Part shown: positions 8,006-15,971 of the stretch, piece by piece
Position numbering within the stretch: position 1 is the first letter of the stretch
Layout of the letters: the number at the start of each line of letters is the position of its first letter
Source of the DNA: MVYY01 sp012517575
GTDB taxonomy: Bacteria > Bacteroidota > Bacteroidia > Bacteroidales > Paludibacteraceae
Assembly: GCA_031629035.1 (NCBI GenBank)
Contig: JAVLUG010000027.1
Location: 1 to 64,000 of the forward strand
Direction of reading: 5' to 3'
DNA: 64,000 nucleotides
The notes under the pieces: generated by a model
Database searches by the model: none
Told to the model about the DNA's origin: nothing
Seen by the model: only the letters and a program-made list of their open reading frames with translations
Made by a program: the position numbers and the translations under genes

Positions 8006-9460
8006 ATGGAAAAATTTAACGAAACCATCGACAGAAAGCCCGCAGTAGCAGGCAAGTTTTATCCGGCAAAAGCAGACGAGCTGGAAAAGGAAGTGGACAT
8101 TTTTTTCAAAAATGCAGTGCCCAAACAGCTTGAGCGAGTAAGGGCTATTATTTGTCCCCATGCCGGTTATGTTTTTTCGGGAAAAATCGCCGCTTCTGCT
8201 TTCAACCAAATAGATCGAAACAGGACATACAAAAGAATCTTTCTAATCGGTTCATCTCATTACAAGTATTTTGACAAAGCTTCCGTCTACTGTGCCGGCA
8301 ATTTTCTGATGCCTTATGGGGAAGAAAAAGTGGACACTGATTTCGGGCGAAAACTGGTGATAAATTTTCCCGAATGGTTCACTGACGACCCTACTCCTCA
8401 TCTCAACGAACATTGTCTGGAAGTTCAGCTTCCTTTTTTGCACCATGTTTTAAGAAAAAATTATGTTATTGTTCCTATCCTTATCGGGACGGCTCATCCG
8501 TCAGTTTGTAGGCAAATAGCTTCGGTATTAAAACCTTATTTCAACGAGGAGAATTTATTCGTTGTCAGTTCTGATTTTTCTCATTATCCAGCCTATCAGG
8601 ATGCCAAAAATGTTGATGCTCTCACCAAAGATGCCATTTGCAGCAATAAGCCCGAAAAATTGTTGGAAACTTTGGCTGAAAACGAAAGAAAACATATTTA
8701 CAATCTTCAGACTTGTTTGTGTGGTTGGACTTCGGTATTGACGCTGCTTTATATGACTTCTGCAAACAAGTCGCTTAAATTCCATGCTGTGGATTACTGC
8801 AATTCGGGAGATGTAAAGTATTATGGCGAACGGGACAGGGTAGTAGGTTATTGGGCCATAGCTGTTGCCGAAAGTAAACATACTGCCGAAAATTTTTATC
8901 TTACTGAAAAAGACAAGAAAGACCTGCTGAAAATTTCGAGAAAAACGCTTGAAGAACATTGCCGTACCGGCAGAGTTTCGGAAGTGGATACGGCAACTTT
9001 GTCGGAAACTGTTAAAAAAAATTGCGGTGCTTTTGTAACATTGCATAAAAGAGGCGCTTTGAGAGGATGTATCGGTATTATAACAGCCGAAAAGCCCTTG
9101 TACAAAACCGTTCAGGAGATGACGATAGCTGCTGCTTCCCACGATCCGCGATTTATGCCGGTCGAAGCGTCCGAACTTCCTTTTATCGACATCGAAATTT
9201 CCGTGTTGTCGCCTCTGAAAAAAATCAACGATATTTCCGAAATCGAATTGGGGAAACATGGAATTTTAATGGAGAAGAATTTTCATAGAGGCGTATTTTT
9301 GCCTCAGGTAGCTACAGAAACAGGCTGGAGTAAGGAAGAATTTCTCGGACACTGTTCGGCCGACAAGGCCGGTTTGGGCTGGGATGGCTGGAAAACAGCC
9401 GATATTTACATTTTTACGGCTACGGTTTTTAGCGAAAAAGATTTTATAGAAAGGATTTGA
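8006..9460 (+). CDS. AmmeMemoRadiSam system: Memo-AMMECR1 fusion protein
   Basis: 484 residues made of two domains. Residues 1 to about 275 are a Memo domain: PHAGY (His52), GSSHY (His85), SSDFSHY (His193) and TCLCGW (Cys239) line up with the metal-site residues His49, His81, His192 and Cys244 of human MEMO1. Residues from about 300 are an AMMECR1 domain with its hallmark LRGCIG (Cys355) and HDPRF. In many genomes the two are separate AmmeMemoRadiSam B and A proteins; here they are fused. The radical SAM partner lies just downstream on the other strand. Memo folds like extradiol dioxygenases and binds iron in the human protein, which suggests redox chemistry, but the reaction is not established. 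It has its own promoter and is cytosolic (no signal peptide). Confidence 0.93.
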   Translation: MEKFNETIDRKPAVAGKFYPAKADELEKEVDIFFKNAVPKQLERVRAIICPHAGYVFSGKIAASAFNQIDRNRTYKRIFLIGSSHYKYFDKASVYCAGNFLMPYGEEKVDTDFGRKLVINFPEWFTDDPTPHLNEHCLEVQLPFLHHVLRKNYVIVPILIGTAHPSVCRQIASVLKPYFNEENLFVVSSDFSHYPAYQDAKNVDALTKDAICSNKPEKLLETLAENERKHIYNLQTCLCGWTSVLTLLYMTSANKSLKFHAVDYCNSGDVKYYGERDRVVGYWAIAVAESKHTAENFYLTEKDKKDLLKISRKTLEEHCRTGRVSEVDTATLSETVKKNCGAFVTLHKRGALRGCIGIITAEKPLYKTVQEMTIAAASHDPRFMPVEASELPFIDIEISVLSPLKKINDISEIELGKHGILMEKNFHRGVFLPQVATETGWSKEEFLGHCSADKAGLGWDGWKTADIYIFTATVFSEKDFIERI

Positions 9461-9851
9461 TAAAACCGAAGAAAATGAAGTTATGAAAAAGGACTAAAAT
9501 ACACACGCGTTATAAACGCATGGTTTTTATTTTTCATGCTTTGTGTTCTAAGTTTCTAATTCTTTTTGTCCGAGCAACGGCAAAGATATGAACATGGTTT
9601 GTAAGAAAAGCTTTCAGCTAATACTTCAGAAGGCTTAAATATTGAGTTTGTTTTAAAAAGTCCAAAACACAGGAAATTTTTCTTATAAAACATTGATTTT
9701 CAGTCCTTATTTTTATAATCTTCAATAAAATGACTTATTCAAGTGTACTCAAAATTTAATATTGTGAAATTTTTAATGAATCCTTAAATTCCTGTTGCAA
9801 ATAAATATTTTAGAGTAATTAATGAATGAAAAAAATAAAATTTAGCTCACA
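9461..9851. other. Convergent intergenic region, no gene seen
   Basis: 391 bases between the facing Memo-AMMECR1 and radical SAM genes. Short hairpins are present, for example GCGTT/AACGC at 9507-9519 and GCATG/CATGC flanking a T-rich loop near 9518-9539, either of which could end transcription. On the reverse strand CAAAGATA at 9581-9588 reads TATCTTTG, a -7-like box, but no coding frame follows it. I see no supported gene. Confidence 0.45.
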
Positions 9852-10886
9852 TTACTTCCAATCGCCTGGAATATCAGCGTGGCAAAATGCACATTTGCCA
9901 TCGTTAATGAAATTTTTTTTAACGGTAAAACCGGTTCGTTCGATTAGCAATTTTTGGCAGGAAGGACAGACGGTATTTTCATATCCAAGCGTAGGAACAT
10001 TTCCCACATAAACATATTTCATCCCGGCGGTTTGGGCAATTTCACGTGCGGCAAGCAATGTTTTTATGGGAGTTGGCGGTAAATTGGGCAACTGATGGGC
10101 AGGGAAAAAACGACTGAAATGCAACGGCGTATCTTCAAATCCGTTATCCACCAACCATTTGCACATGCTTGTGATCATTTCTGCCGAATCGGAATAAGTG
10201 GGAACAATCAGATTGGTAATTTCCAGCCACACGCCTTGCTCTTTCAGCGTTTTCAAGGTTTTTAAAACAGGTTCCAGACTGCCGCCGGTGAGTTTTCGGT
10301 ACAAATGTGTGTCGAAACATTTCAAGTCGATGTTGGCGGCATTCAAAAAGGGACACAAATCCTGCAGCGGTTTTTCGTTGATATAACCATTAGAAACAAT
10401 CACCGTTTTAATGTTCTTTTCATGTGCTAGTTTTGCCGTGTCGAAAACATATTCGTAAAATATGGTTGGTTCGGTATAGGTGAAGGCAATACTAGGAATA
10501 TTGTTTTCGCCGGCTAATTCCATAACAGCTTCCGGCGGCAAATCATAGGCTCTCAATTTCTGCGGAGAACTTTGAGAGATTTCCCAATTTTGACAGTTCA
10601 AACATTTGAAGTTACATCCGGCAGTAGCCAACGAAAGGATTTTTGATCCAGGCAGGAAATGAAACAAAGGTTTTTTTTCAATTGGATCGACATTCAAGGA
10701 GCACGGATTGCCGTAAGCAAGGGTATAAAGAACTCCGTTGCGGTTTTGACGCGTATGGCAAAGGCCGGTTTTTTCTTCGTGCAAGACGCATTGATGAGGA
10801 CAGAGCAAGCATTTTACCGCTCCGTTCTCCAGTGGTTGCTGATACAGCGCCGGTCGAATTCGGTTTGAAGCTATAAAAGTCTGCAT
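9852..10886 (-). CDS. AmmeMemoRadiSam system radical SAM enzyme
   Basis: 344 residues. A CxxxCxxC cluster motif GCNFKCLNC (Cys91, Cys95, Cys98) would bind the SAM-cleaving 4Fe-4S cluster. Extra cysteines lie before it (Cys26, 29, 33, 43) and at the C-terminus (CPSCQ and CAFCH, both CxxC), enough for further metal sites. The N-terminal CLLCPHQC...TGLC layout is typical of the radical SAM member of the AmmeMemoRadiSam set, related to pyruvate formate-lyase activating enzymes. The start ATG is 37 bases after a predicted transcription start. Its convergent neighbour is the Memo-AMMECR1 fusion, the expected partner. The substrate is unknown. Confidence 0.93.
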   Translation of the reverse strand: MQTFIASNRIRPALYQQPLENGAVKCLLCPHQCVLHEEKTGLCHTRQNRNGVLYTLAYGNPCSLNVDPIEKKPLFHFLPGSKILSLATAGCNFKCLNCQNWEISQSSPQKLRAYDLPPEAVMELAGENNIPSIAFTYTEPTIFYEYVFDTAKLAHEKNIKTVIVSNGYINEKPLQDLCPFLNAANIDLKCFDTHLYRKLTGGSLEPVLKTLKTLKEQGVWLEITNLIVPTYSDSAEMITSMCKWLVDNGFEDTPLHFSRFFPAHQLPNLPPTPIKTLLAAREIAQTAGMKYVYVGNVPTLGYENTVCPSCQKLLIERTGFTVKKNFINDGKCAFCHADIPGDWK

Positions 10887-10929
10887 AATGAAACCATCTT
10901 AAAAAATGCTTTTCCAGGAAATATTTCTT

Positions 10930-10960
10930 CAAAAATATCGAAATTTCTTATTTAAAACAA
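10930..10960 (-). promoter_or_regulatory. Promoter of the radical SAM gene
   Basis: On the reverse strand TTG (10960-10958), a 20-base spacer and TATTTTTG (10937-10930) match the Bacteroidota promoter form. The predicted start near 10923 leaves a leader of about 37 bases before the ATG at 10886. Confidence 0.55.
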
Positions 10961-11080
10961 TATTTTTGTTCAATCTCATCCCCGTATGAATTTGATTGTA
11001 AAAAATCAATTTCAATAATAAAAAATTTAGTCAGGTGCCGATTTGGAAAACCAATTCATTAAAAGAAAAAGTTTTATTGG

Positions 11081-12157
11081 CTATTCGTTGAAATTGAGGT
11101 AATAATCAATGTTTTCTTTGATTAATATATCAATGGGAACATAATTGATTCTGTTTATTTTTCGGTTGAAAATCAGATGGTAACTCATATCTCTTATTGA
11201 GCAATAGGCTTGTTTTTCGGGACGTTGCGCAATCAGATATGAAACAATATCCTCTTTCAGATAAGTAATGTTTTCTTCCAATACGTCATAGCCAATTAGT
11301 TTGATTTCAGGGTGAGAGAGAATTTTGAAATATTTTGCCAGCCGATGCACTTTCGAGTTAAACGTTATGGCTGCTTGTATTCCCTGACATTCATCAAATA
11401 TTTTCTGTAATAATTTTATGTTTCTTTCGTCGTCGTCTTCAAAAATTTCGACCGATAATAATTCAGTGGTGTCGTTCAACCGATTTTCTTCCATGTAACG
11501 CAAAAACCCTTTTTTGCGATTTTCCGTTTGAATGGCGCCGGAACTGCCTTTTCGAAAAGTATGAAGAATCAGTATTCTGCTGTTGGGTGGTAGAGATTGA
11601 AACAGCAATTTTCCGCCAATGTATCCACTAAGGGACGAATGCTGGCCATAATAGGCGATAAAGTCGGCATCTTCTATCATGGAATCGATAAACGAAAAAG
11701 GTATATTCTTTTCTGAAAGCTGATGCGTGAACTCCAACGTTTCTTGCCTGAAAACCGGCGACATAATCACAGCATTGGGTTCATATTTCATTACTGTTTT
11801 GGCGGCTTCCTCAAACGAACTGCTGTCAAACTGATTGAAATGCTCTATCAGCACTTCCACCTTGTAATTTTCAAACTCTTCGGCTGCCTGTCGAAACCCT
11901 TTTTCTATGCTTTCCCAATATTCTCCTTTTTGATAAGCGGGGAAAAGGCAAATAAACCGGTAACTTTTTTTGGAAGCCAGCGAGCGTGCCAATAAATTGG
12001 GCGAATAATTTATTTCTTCCAATACTTTATTTACTGCCTTTCGGCTTTTTTCTGAAACAATACCTCGTTGATGAAGCACACGGTCAACAGTGCCGGCTGA
12101 TACACCTGCCATTCTGGCGATGTCCTTGATGCGTATTTTGCCTTTCGCTTTTTCCAT
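11081..12157 (-). CDS. LacI-family transcriptional regulator
   Basis: 358 residues from ATG 12157. The N-terminus is a LacI HTH (IKDIARMAGVSAGTVDRVL, about 10-28, then a hinge helix with NLLARSLASKKS). Residues 60-350 form a periplasmic-binding-protein-like sensor, a fold that usually binds a sugar or sugar acid. A longer frame begins at a GTG at 12193, but that codon lies inside a 20-bp palindrome, so the ATG is preferred. It is divergent from kdgK-eda-exuT with 400 bases between starts, which suggests control of hexuronate use, and the palindrome in its own leader suggests autoregulation. Both roles are inference. Confidence 0.9.
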   Translation of the reverse strand: MEKAKGKIRIKDIARMAGVSAGTVDRVLHQRGIVSEKSRKAVNKVLEEINYSPNLLARSLASKKSYRFICLFPAYQKGEYWESIEKGFRQAAEEFENYKVEVLIEHFNQFDSSSFEEAAKTVMKYEPNAVIMSPVFRQETLEFTHQLSEKNIPFSFIDSMIEDADFIAYYGQHSSLSGYIGGKLLFQSLPPNSRILILHTFRKGSSGAIQTENRKKGFLRYMEENRLNDTTELLSVEIFEDDDERNIKLLQKIFDECQGIQAAITFNSKVHRLAKYFKILSHPEIKLIGYDVLEENITYLKEDIVSYLIAQRPEKQAYCSIRDMSYHLIFNRKINRINYVPIDILIKENIDYYLNFNE

Positions 12158-12177
12158 ATCTTTCTTTTTAATTGTTA

Positions 12178-12197
12178 TTTTGTGTACGTGCACAAAA
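12178..12197. promoter_or_regulatory. LacI-type operator palindrome in the regulator's own leader
   Basis: TTTTGTGTACGTGCACAAAA is a 20-bp inverted repeat with one mismatched pair and a central CG, as in LacI-family operators. It sits between the -7 box (12208-12215) and the ATG at 12157, at about +4 to +23 of the predicted transcript, a position where bound repressor would block transcription. Autoregulation by the LacI protein is the simplest reading. Confidence 0.65.
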
Positions 12198-12207
12198 TAA
12201 ATCTGTC

Positions 12208-12215
12208 CAAAATTA
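12208..12215 (-). promoter_or_regulatory. -7 box of the LacI-family gene
   Basis: The reverse strand reads TAATTTTG, an exact TAnnTTTG match, 11 bases upstream of the operator palindrome. No good -33 TTTG is seen at the right spacing, which would be consistent with a weak promoter. Confidence 0.5.
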
Positions 12216-12276
12216 AAATAAATTTTTGATAATGTGAAATTGTTTTGTATTTTTGCTCACAAATCAGAAAATATTT

Positions 12277-12343
12277 TTGAGACCATTTTTCGGTTGCATG
12301 ATTTGATTTTTCTTTATGGTAACTTGAGAAATTTTGGTCTCAA
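12277..12343. repeat. 9-bp inverted repeat in the lacI-kdgK divergent region
   Basis: TTGAGACCA (12277-12285) and TGGTCTCAA (12335-12343) are exact reverse complements 49 bases apart. The right copy sits in ATTTTGGTCTCAA, which shares ATTTTGGTC with the operator at the kdgK promoter (12511-12519). They could be auxiliary regulator half-sites. The rest of this 363-base region is AT-rich and shows no gene. Confidence 0.4.
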
Positions 12344-12485
12344 TTTTTAATGTACAGAATGTTTTTTGTTTTATAATTAATTGAAGCAAAGGTAATAAAA
12401 CTAATTTCAAAATATTCGTCTTCCAAAATTTTTTATCCAGATATTTTTTCGGATGAAATAAATAGCACAATAGACTAAAAATTAT

Positions 12486-12516
12486 TTTGAAAGTGAACAT
12501 AAAAGCATTAATTTTG
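12486..12516 (+). promoter_or_regulatory. Promoter of the kdgK-eda-exuT operon
   Basis: TTTG (12486-12489), a 19-base spacer and TAATTTTG (12509-12516) form an ideal Bacteroidota promoter. The start would be near 12523, about 38 bases before ATG 12561. The last bases of the -7 box are also the first bases of a 12-bp palindrome, so a bound repressor would mask the promoter. Confidence 0.75.
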
Positions 12517-12525
12517 GTCGACCAA
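12514..12525. promoter_or_regulatory. Operator palindrome TTGGTCGACCAA on the kdgK promoter
   Basis: TTGGTCGACCAA is a perfect 12-bp palindrome overlapping the -7 box and start site of the hexuronate operon. Its TTGGT..ACCAA form resembles sites of FadR/UxuR-type GntR regulators, which control hexuronate genes in other bacteria; the central CG would also suit a LacI-family protein. It differs from the palindrome at 12178-12197, so a second regulator outside the window may act here. Confidence 0.65.
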
Positions 12526-12560
12526 TTATATTATCAACAATTAATAAAGGAGACTGAAAA

Positions 12561-13604
12561 ATGAGCAAAAAAATTGTAACATTTGGAGAAGCAATGCTTC
12601 GTTTGGCAACGCCGGGATACGAAAGATTCAGTCAGGCTACTCTGTTTAGTGCAACTTTTGGCGGAGGAGAAGCCAATGTGGCAGTTTCGCTGGCCAATTA
12701 CGGAATGGAAACAGAGTTTGTTACACGTTTGCCGCAAAATGAAATTGCCGAATCGTGCATTATGGATTTACACAAGCACAATGTGGGTACGCATTATGTT
12801 TTACGGGGCGGCGAGCGCATGGGAATTTATTTTCTGGAAACCGGTGCAGTAGCGCGAGGAAGTAAAGTAATTTACGATCGGGCTCATTCTTCCATCGCCG
12901 AAATTCAGCCGGGCATGATAAATTGGCGGGAAGTACTGAAAGATGCCGATTGGTTTCACTGGACAGGCATTACTCCGGCCATTTCGCATGGCGCTGCCGA
13001 TGTTTGCCTCGAAGCCGTAAAAGTGGCCAATGAATTGGGTGTAACGGTATCAACAGATTTGAATTTCAGAAAAAATCTTTGGAAATACGGGAAATCCGCT
13101 TCCGAAATAATGCCCGCGCTGGTGGAAGGATGTGATATTATTCTCGGAAATGAAGAAGATGCAGAAAAAGTTTTTGGAATCAAGCCGGAAAATTTTGATG
13201 TTTCCCGTACCGGTGGAGAAATTGATTCTGCCGAATTTGAATCTGTTTGTCAACAGTTAATGAAAAAATTTCCACGCGCTAAAAAAGTGATTATTACTTT
13301 GCGCGGTTCCATCAATGCCAATCACAATACATGGGGTGGTGTACTCTACAGTGATGGAAAACTATATCAATCGAAACGTTACGACATAACGCATATTGTG
13401 GACAGAGTGGGTGGCGGCGATTCTTTCATGGGCGGACTGATTTATGGCTTATTGACCTACGAAGGAAACGATCAGAAAGCGTTGGACTTTGCTGTGGCTG
13501 CTTCGTGCCTGAAACATACCATTTATGGCGATTACAACCTGGTTACCGTGAAAGAAGTGGAAGCATTGATGAGTGGAGATGAAAGCGGTAGAGTTTCCCG
13601 GTAA
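12561..13604 (+). CDS. kdgK: 2-dehydro-3-deoxygluconate kinase
   Basis: 347 residues, PfkB/ribokinase family. The substrate side shows FGEAMLRL near the N-terminus and FGGGEANVAV (about 34-43); the C-terminal signature is DRVGGGDSFMGG with catalytic base Asp287. It would phosphorylate 2-keto-3-deoxygluconate to KDPG in the cytosol. The assignment to this substrate rests on the next gene, a KDPG aldolase, and on the hexuronate transporter after that. A good AAAGGAGA ribosome site precedes the ATG. First gene of a three-gene operon, 50 bases before eda. Confidence 0.93.
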   Translation: MSKKIVTFGEAMLRLATPGYERFSQATLFSATFGGGEANVAVSLANYGMETEFVTRLPQNEIAESCIMDLHKHNVGTHYVLRGGERMGIYFLETGAVARGSKVIYDRAHSSIAEIQPGMINWREVLKDADWFHWTGITPAISHGAADVCLEAVKVANELGVTVSTDLNFRKNLWKYGKSASEIMPALVEGCDIILGNEEDAEKVFGIKPENFDVSRTGGEIDSAEFESVCQQLMKKFPRAKKVIITLRGSINANHNTWGGVLYSDGKLYQSKRYDITHIVDRVGGGDSFMGGLIYGLLTYEGNDQKALDFAVAASCLKHTIYGDYNLVTVKEVEALMSGDESGRVSR

Positions 13605-13653
13605 AATTCTTGAAATTATTGAAAATTTTAATAATTAAATACTGAATAAAATC

Positions 13654-14328
13654 ATGCAATTCAATAAAATAGATGTACTCAAGACAATGAATGATACCGG
13701 AGTGGTGCCGGTGTTTTACCACAGCAGCCCAGAAACAGCCAAAAGTGTAGTAAAAGCTTGCTATGAAGGCGGAATCAGAGCTTTTGAATTCACCAACAGA
13801 GGAGAATTTGCTCACGAAGTTTTTGGCGAACTGGTGAAATTTGTTCAAAAAGATTGTCCCGATATGATTATGGGTGTCGGTTCAGTAATCGATGCGCCCA
13901 CAGCAGCACTGTATATTCAGATGGGAGCCAATTTTGTGGTAGGTCCTTTGTTTAATCCCGATGTGGCGAAAGTGTGCAACCGTCGTTTGGTTCCATATAT
14001 GCCTGGATGCGGTTCGGTTTCCGAAATAGGACTTGCGCAGGAAGCAGGCTGCGATGTATGCAAGGTTTTTCCGGGAGAAGTTTTGGGACCGGCTTTTGTA
14101 AAAGCCCTAAAAGCGCCCCTGCCCTGGTCGAATTTGATGGTTACTGGCGGTGTAAAACCCGAAGAAAGCAATTTGAAAGGATGGTTTGATGCCGGTGCGA
14201 TGTGTGTAGGCATGGGATCCAATTTGTTCCCTGCGGAAAAAATAAGGTCTTCCGATTGGGAAGCTGTTACAGACTTATGCAGAGAAACTTTACACTTGAT
14301 AAAACAAATTCGGAAAAACAATAAATAA
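13654..14328 (+). CDS. eda: KDPG/KHG aldolase
   Basis: 224 residues, class I aldolase of the Eda family. FEFTNRGEFA (about 46-55) carries the conserved Glu of the active site and VCKVFPGEVLGP contains the Schiff-base lysine, Lys137. MVTGGVKPEESN and GMGSNLFP make up the phosphate-binding end. It splits 2-keto-3-deoxy-6-phosphogluconate into pyruvate and glyceraldehyde 3-phosphate. Placed between kdgK and the transporter, 50 and 41 bases away, so one transcript is likely. Confidence 0.93.
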   Translation: MQFNKIDVLKTMNDTGVVPVFYHSSPETAKSVVKACYEGGIRAFEFTNRGEFAHEVFGELVKFVQKDCPDMIMGVGSVIDAPTAALYIQMGANFVVGPLFNPDVAKVCNRRLVPYMPGCGSVSEIGLAQEAGCDVCKVFPGEVLGPAFVKALKAPLPWSNLMVTGGVKPEESNLKGWFDAGAMCVGMGSNLFPAEKIRSSDWEAVTDLCRETLHLIKQIRKNNK

Positions 14329-14369
14329 CTTATTTTACAAAGAAGCTAATATCATAAAAACAAAAGAAA

Positions 14370-15824
14370 ATGGAACAGAGAACTCAGAAAATGTCAAACT
14401 TCAGGTGGACAATTGTCACACTATTGTTTTTTGCTACCGCAATCAATTATTTGGACAGGCAGGTTCTTTCCCTGACGTGGAAGGATTTCATTGCTCCCGA
14501 ATTTCATTGGACGAATACTCATTATGGCACCATTACTTCGTTATTTTCGTTGTTTTATGCCGTAGGGATGTTGTTTGCCGGTAGAATTGTAGATAAGTTA
14601 GATACCAAAAAGGGTTTTCTGTGGGCAATAGGAATATGGTCATTAGGAGCGGTTTTACATGCTTTTTGTGGAATAGCCACTTCAGGAATTATTGCAGGTA
14701 AATGGTTGGTAGGTTTTGCGGGAGCGAAGGAAGCCATTGCTTCAGTAAATAATATTTCGATGGTGCTGAATGTGAGTGTAACTTTATTCATATTTGCCCG
14801 TTTAGTGCTTGCAATCGGAGAATCGGGCAACTTTCCGGCTTCTATCAAATCGGTTGCAGAATATTTTCCAAAGAAAGACCGTGCTTTTGCCACCAGCATT
14901 TTTAATGCCGGATCGACCGTCGGAGCATTGGCTGCGCCGGTTGTTATTCCGGTTATTGCCGAAAAGTGGGGCTGGGAAATGTCATTTATCATTATCGGAG
15001 CTTTGGGTTTTATTTGGATGGGATTTTGGGCATTTTTCTATAAAAAACCCGAAGTACATCCAAAAGTAAATGAACTTGAATTGGATTACATTCATTTGGA
15101 TCATGCCGATGAGGCTGCCGTGAATCCTAATGCCAATACTGAAAACGAAAAAAAGCTCAGCTTCAAACAGTGTTTTAAATTTAAACAAACATGGGCTTTT
15201 GCTTTTGGAAAATTTATGACAGACGGCGTTTGGTGGTTTTATCTTTTCTGGACTCCGGCTTACCTGAGTTCTGTTTATGGACTGAAATCTTCTGATCCAA
15301 GAAGTCAGTTGGCTATATTTGTGCTTTATGCTATTACACTGTTGTCTATTATTGGAGGCTGGCTCCCTACTTATTTTGTCGATAAGAAAGGTATGCATCC
15401 TTATGCCGGAAGAATGAGAGCCATGTTGATTTTTGCATTTTTTCCTTTATTGGCGCTTTTTGCGCAGCCATTGGGTCATATTTCTTACTGGCTACCTGTT
15501 ATCATCATTGGTATAGCGGGGGCAGCTCATCAATCGTGGTCGGCCAATATTTTTTCTACCGTCAGCGATATGTTTCCTAAAAGCGCTGTAGCTACAGTTA
15601 CCGGCATTGGAGGGATGGCGGGGGGAATTGGATCCATGTTTATCAACAAGGCATCTGGTGCTTTGTTTGACTTTGCCGGGCAGACCCAAATGTCATTTCT
15701 GATTTTTAAGGGCGAAGAAGCGGGCTATTTTATTGTTTTTTCTTTCTGTGCAGTAGCGTATCTCATTGGTTGGGTGGTGATGAAAGCCCTGGTTCCAAAA
15801 TATTCTCCCATAACTGATTTGTAA
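14370..15824 (+). CDS. exuT: Hexuronate transporter, MFS anion:cation symporter family
   Basis: 484 residues with about 12 membrane segments. The start FRWTIVTLLFFATAINYLDR is the hallmark of ExuT-like MFS transporters, and GRIVDKLDTKKGF is the loop 2-3 MFS motif. It carries an insert of hydrophobic helices around residues 90-140 compared with the shorter E. coli ExuT (about 430-470 aa). Together with kdgK and eda this points to galacturonate or glucuronate uptake by proton symport. It ends the operon at a strong terminator. A downstream in-frame ATG (14391) is a possible alternative start. Confidence 0.9.
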   Translation: MEQRTQKMSNFRWTIVTLLFFATAINYLDRQVLSLTWKDFIAPEFHWTNTHYGTITSLFSLFYAVGMLFAGRIVDKLDTKKGFLWAIGIWSLGAVLHAFCGIATSGIIAGKWLVGFAGAKEAIASVNNISMVLNVSVTLFIFARLVLAIGESGNFPASIKSVAEYFPKKDRAFATSIFNAGSTVGALAAPVVIPVIAEKWGWEMSFIIIGALGFIWMGFWAFFYKKPEVHPKVNELELDYIHLDHADEAAVNPNANTENEKKLSFKQCFKFKQTWAFAFGKFMTDGVWWFYLFWTPAYLSSVYGLKSSDPRSQLAIFVLYAITLLSIIGGWLPTYFVDKKGMHPYAGRMRAMLIFAFFPLLALFAQPLGHISYWLPVIIIGIAGAAHQSWSANIFSTVSDMFPKSAVATVTGIGGMAGGIGSMFINKASGALFDFAGQTQMSFLIFKGEEAGYFIVFSFCAVAYLIGWVVMKALVPKYSPITDL

Positions 15825-15837
15825 ATGATTATTAAGT

Positions 15838-15877
15838 AAACACAAAAGAGCGCCCAGCAAAGCGCTCTTTTGTGTTT
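15838..15877. terminator. Strong bidirectional terminator between exuT and rsmE
   Basis: Perfect 16-bp arms (15838-15853 and 15862-15877; core AAAAGAGCGC / GCGCTCTTTT) around an 8-base loop, with T-rich flanks on both strands. It serves the convergent exuT and rsmE transcripts. Confidence 0.85.
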
Positions 15878-15971
15878 GTAATTATTGTTTTCTGTCAATG
15901 AAAAGGAAATTGGTTCTCTATAGAAATTATTCAGAATCAATGTTGGAAGAAAAGCAAAAGTCTTGCTAAAC

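Noticed and set aside
8555..9259. Reverse-strand open frame of 234 codons inside the Memo-AMMECR1 gene
   Set aside because: Shadow of a gene with clear domains and metal-site residues.
9480..9590. Possible small RNA on the reverse strand (TATCTTTG at 9581-9588 followed by hairpins near 9507-9539)
   Set aside because: No -33 box at the right spacing and only short stems; not enough to call an RNA gene.
9795..9815. A 21-base stretch GTTGCAAATAAATATTTTAGA nearly repeated near 54684 upstream of lemA
   Set aside because: Only two copies seen, AT-rich, and no common context; could be chance.
12264..12500. Reverse-strand open frame of 78 codons in the lacI-kdgK gap
   Set aside because: Low-complexity, overlaps the kdgK promoter and the inverted repeat; no sign of a real protein.
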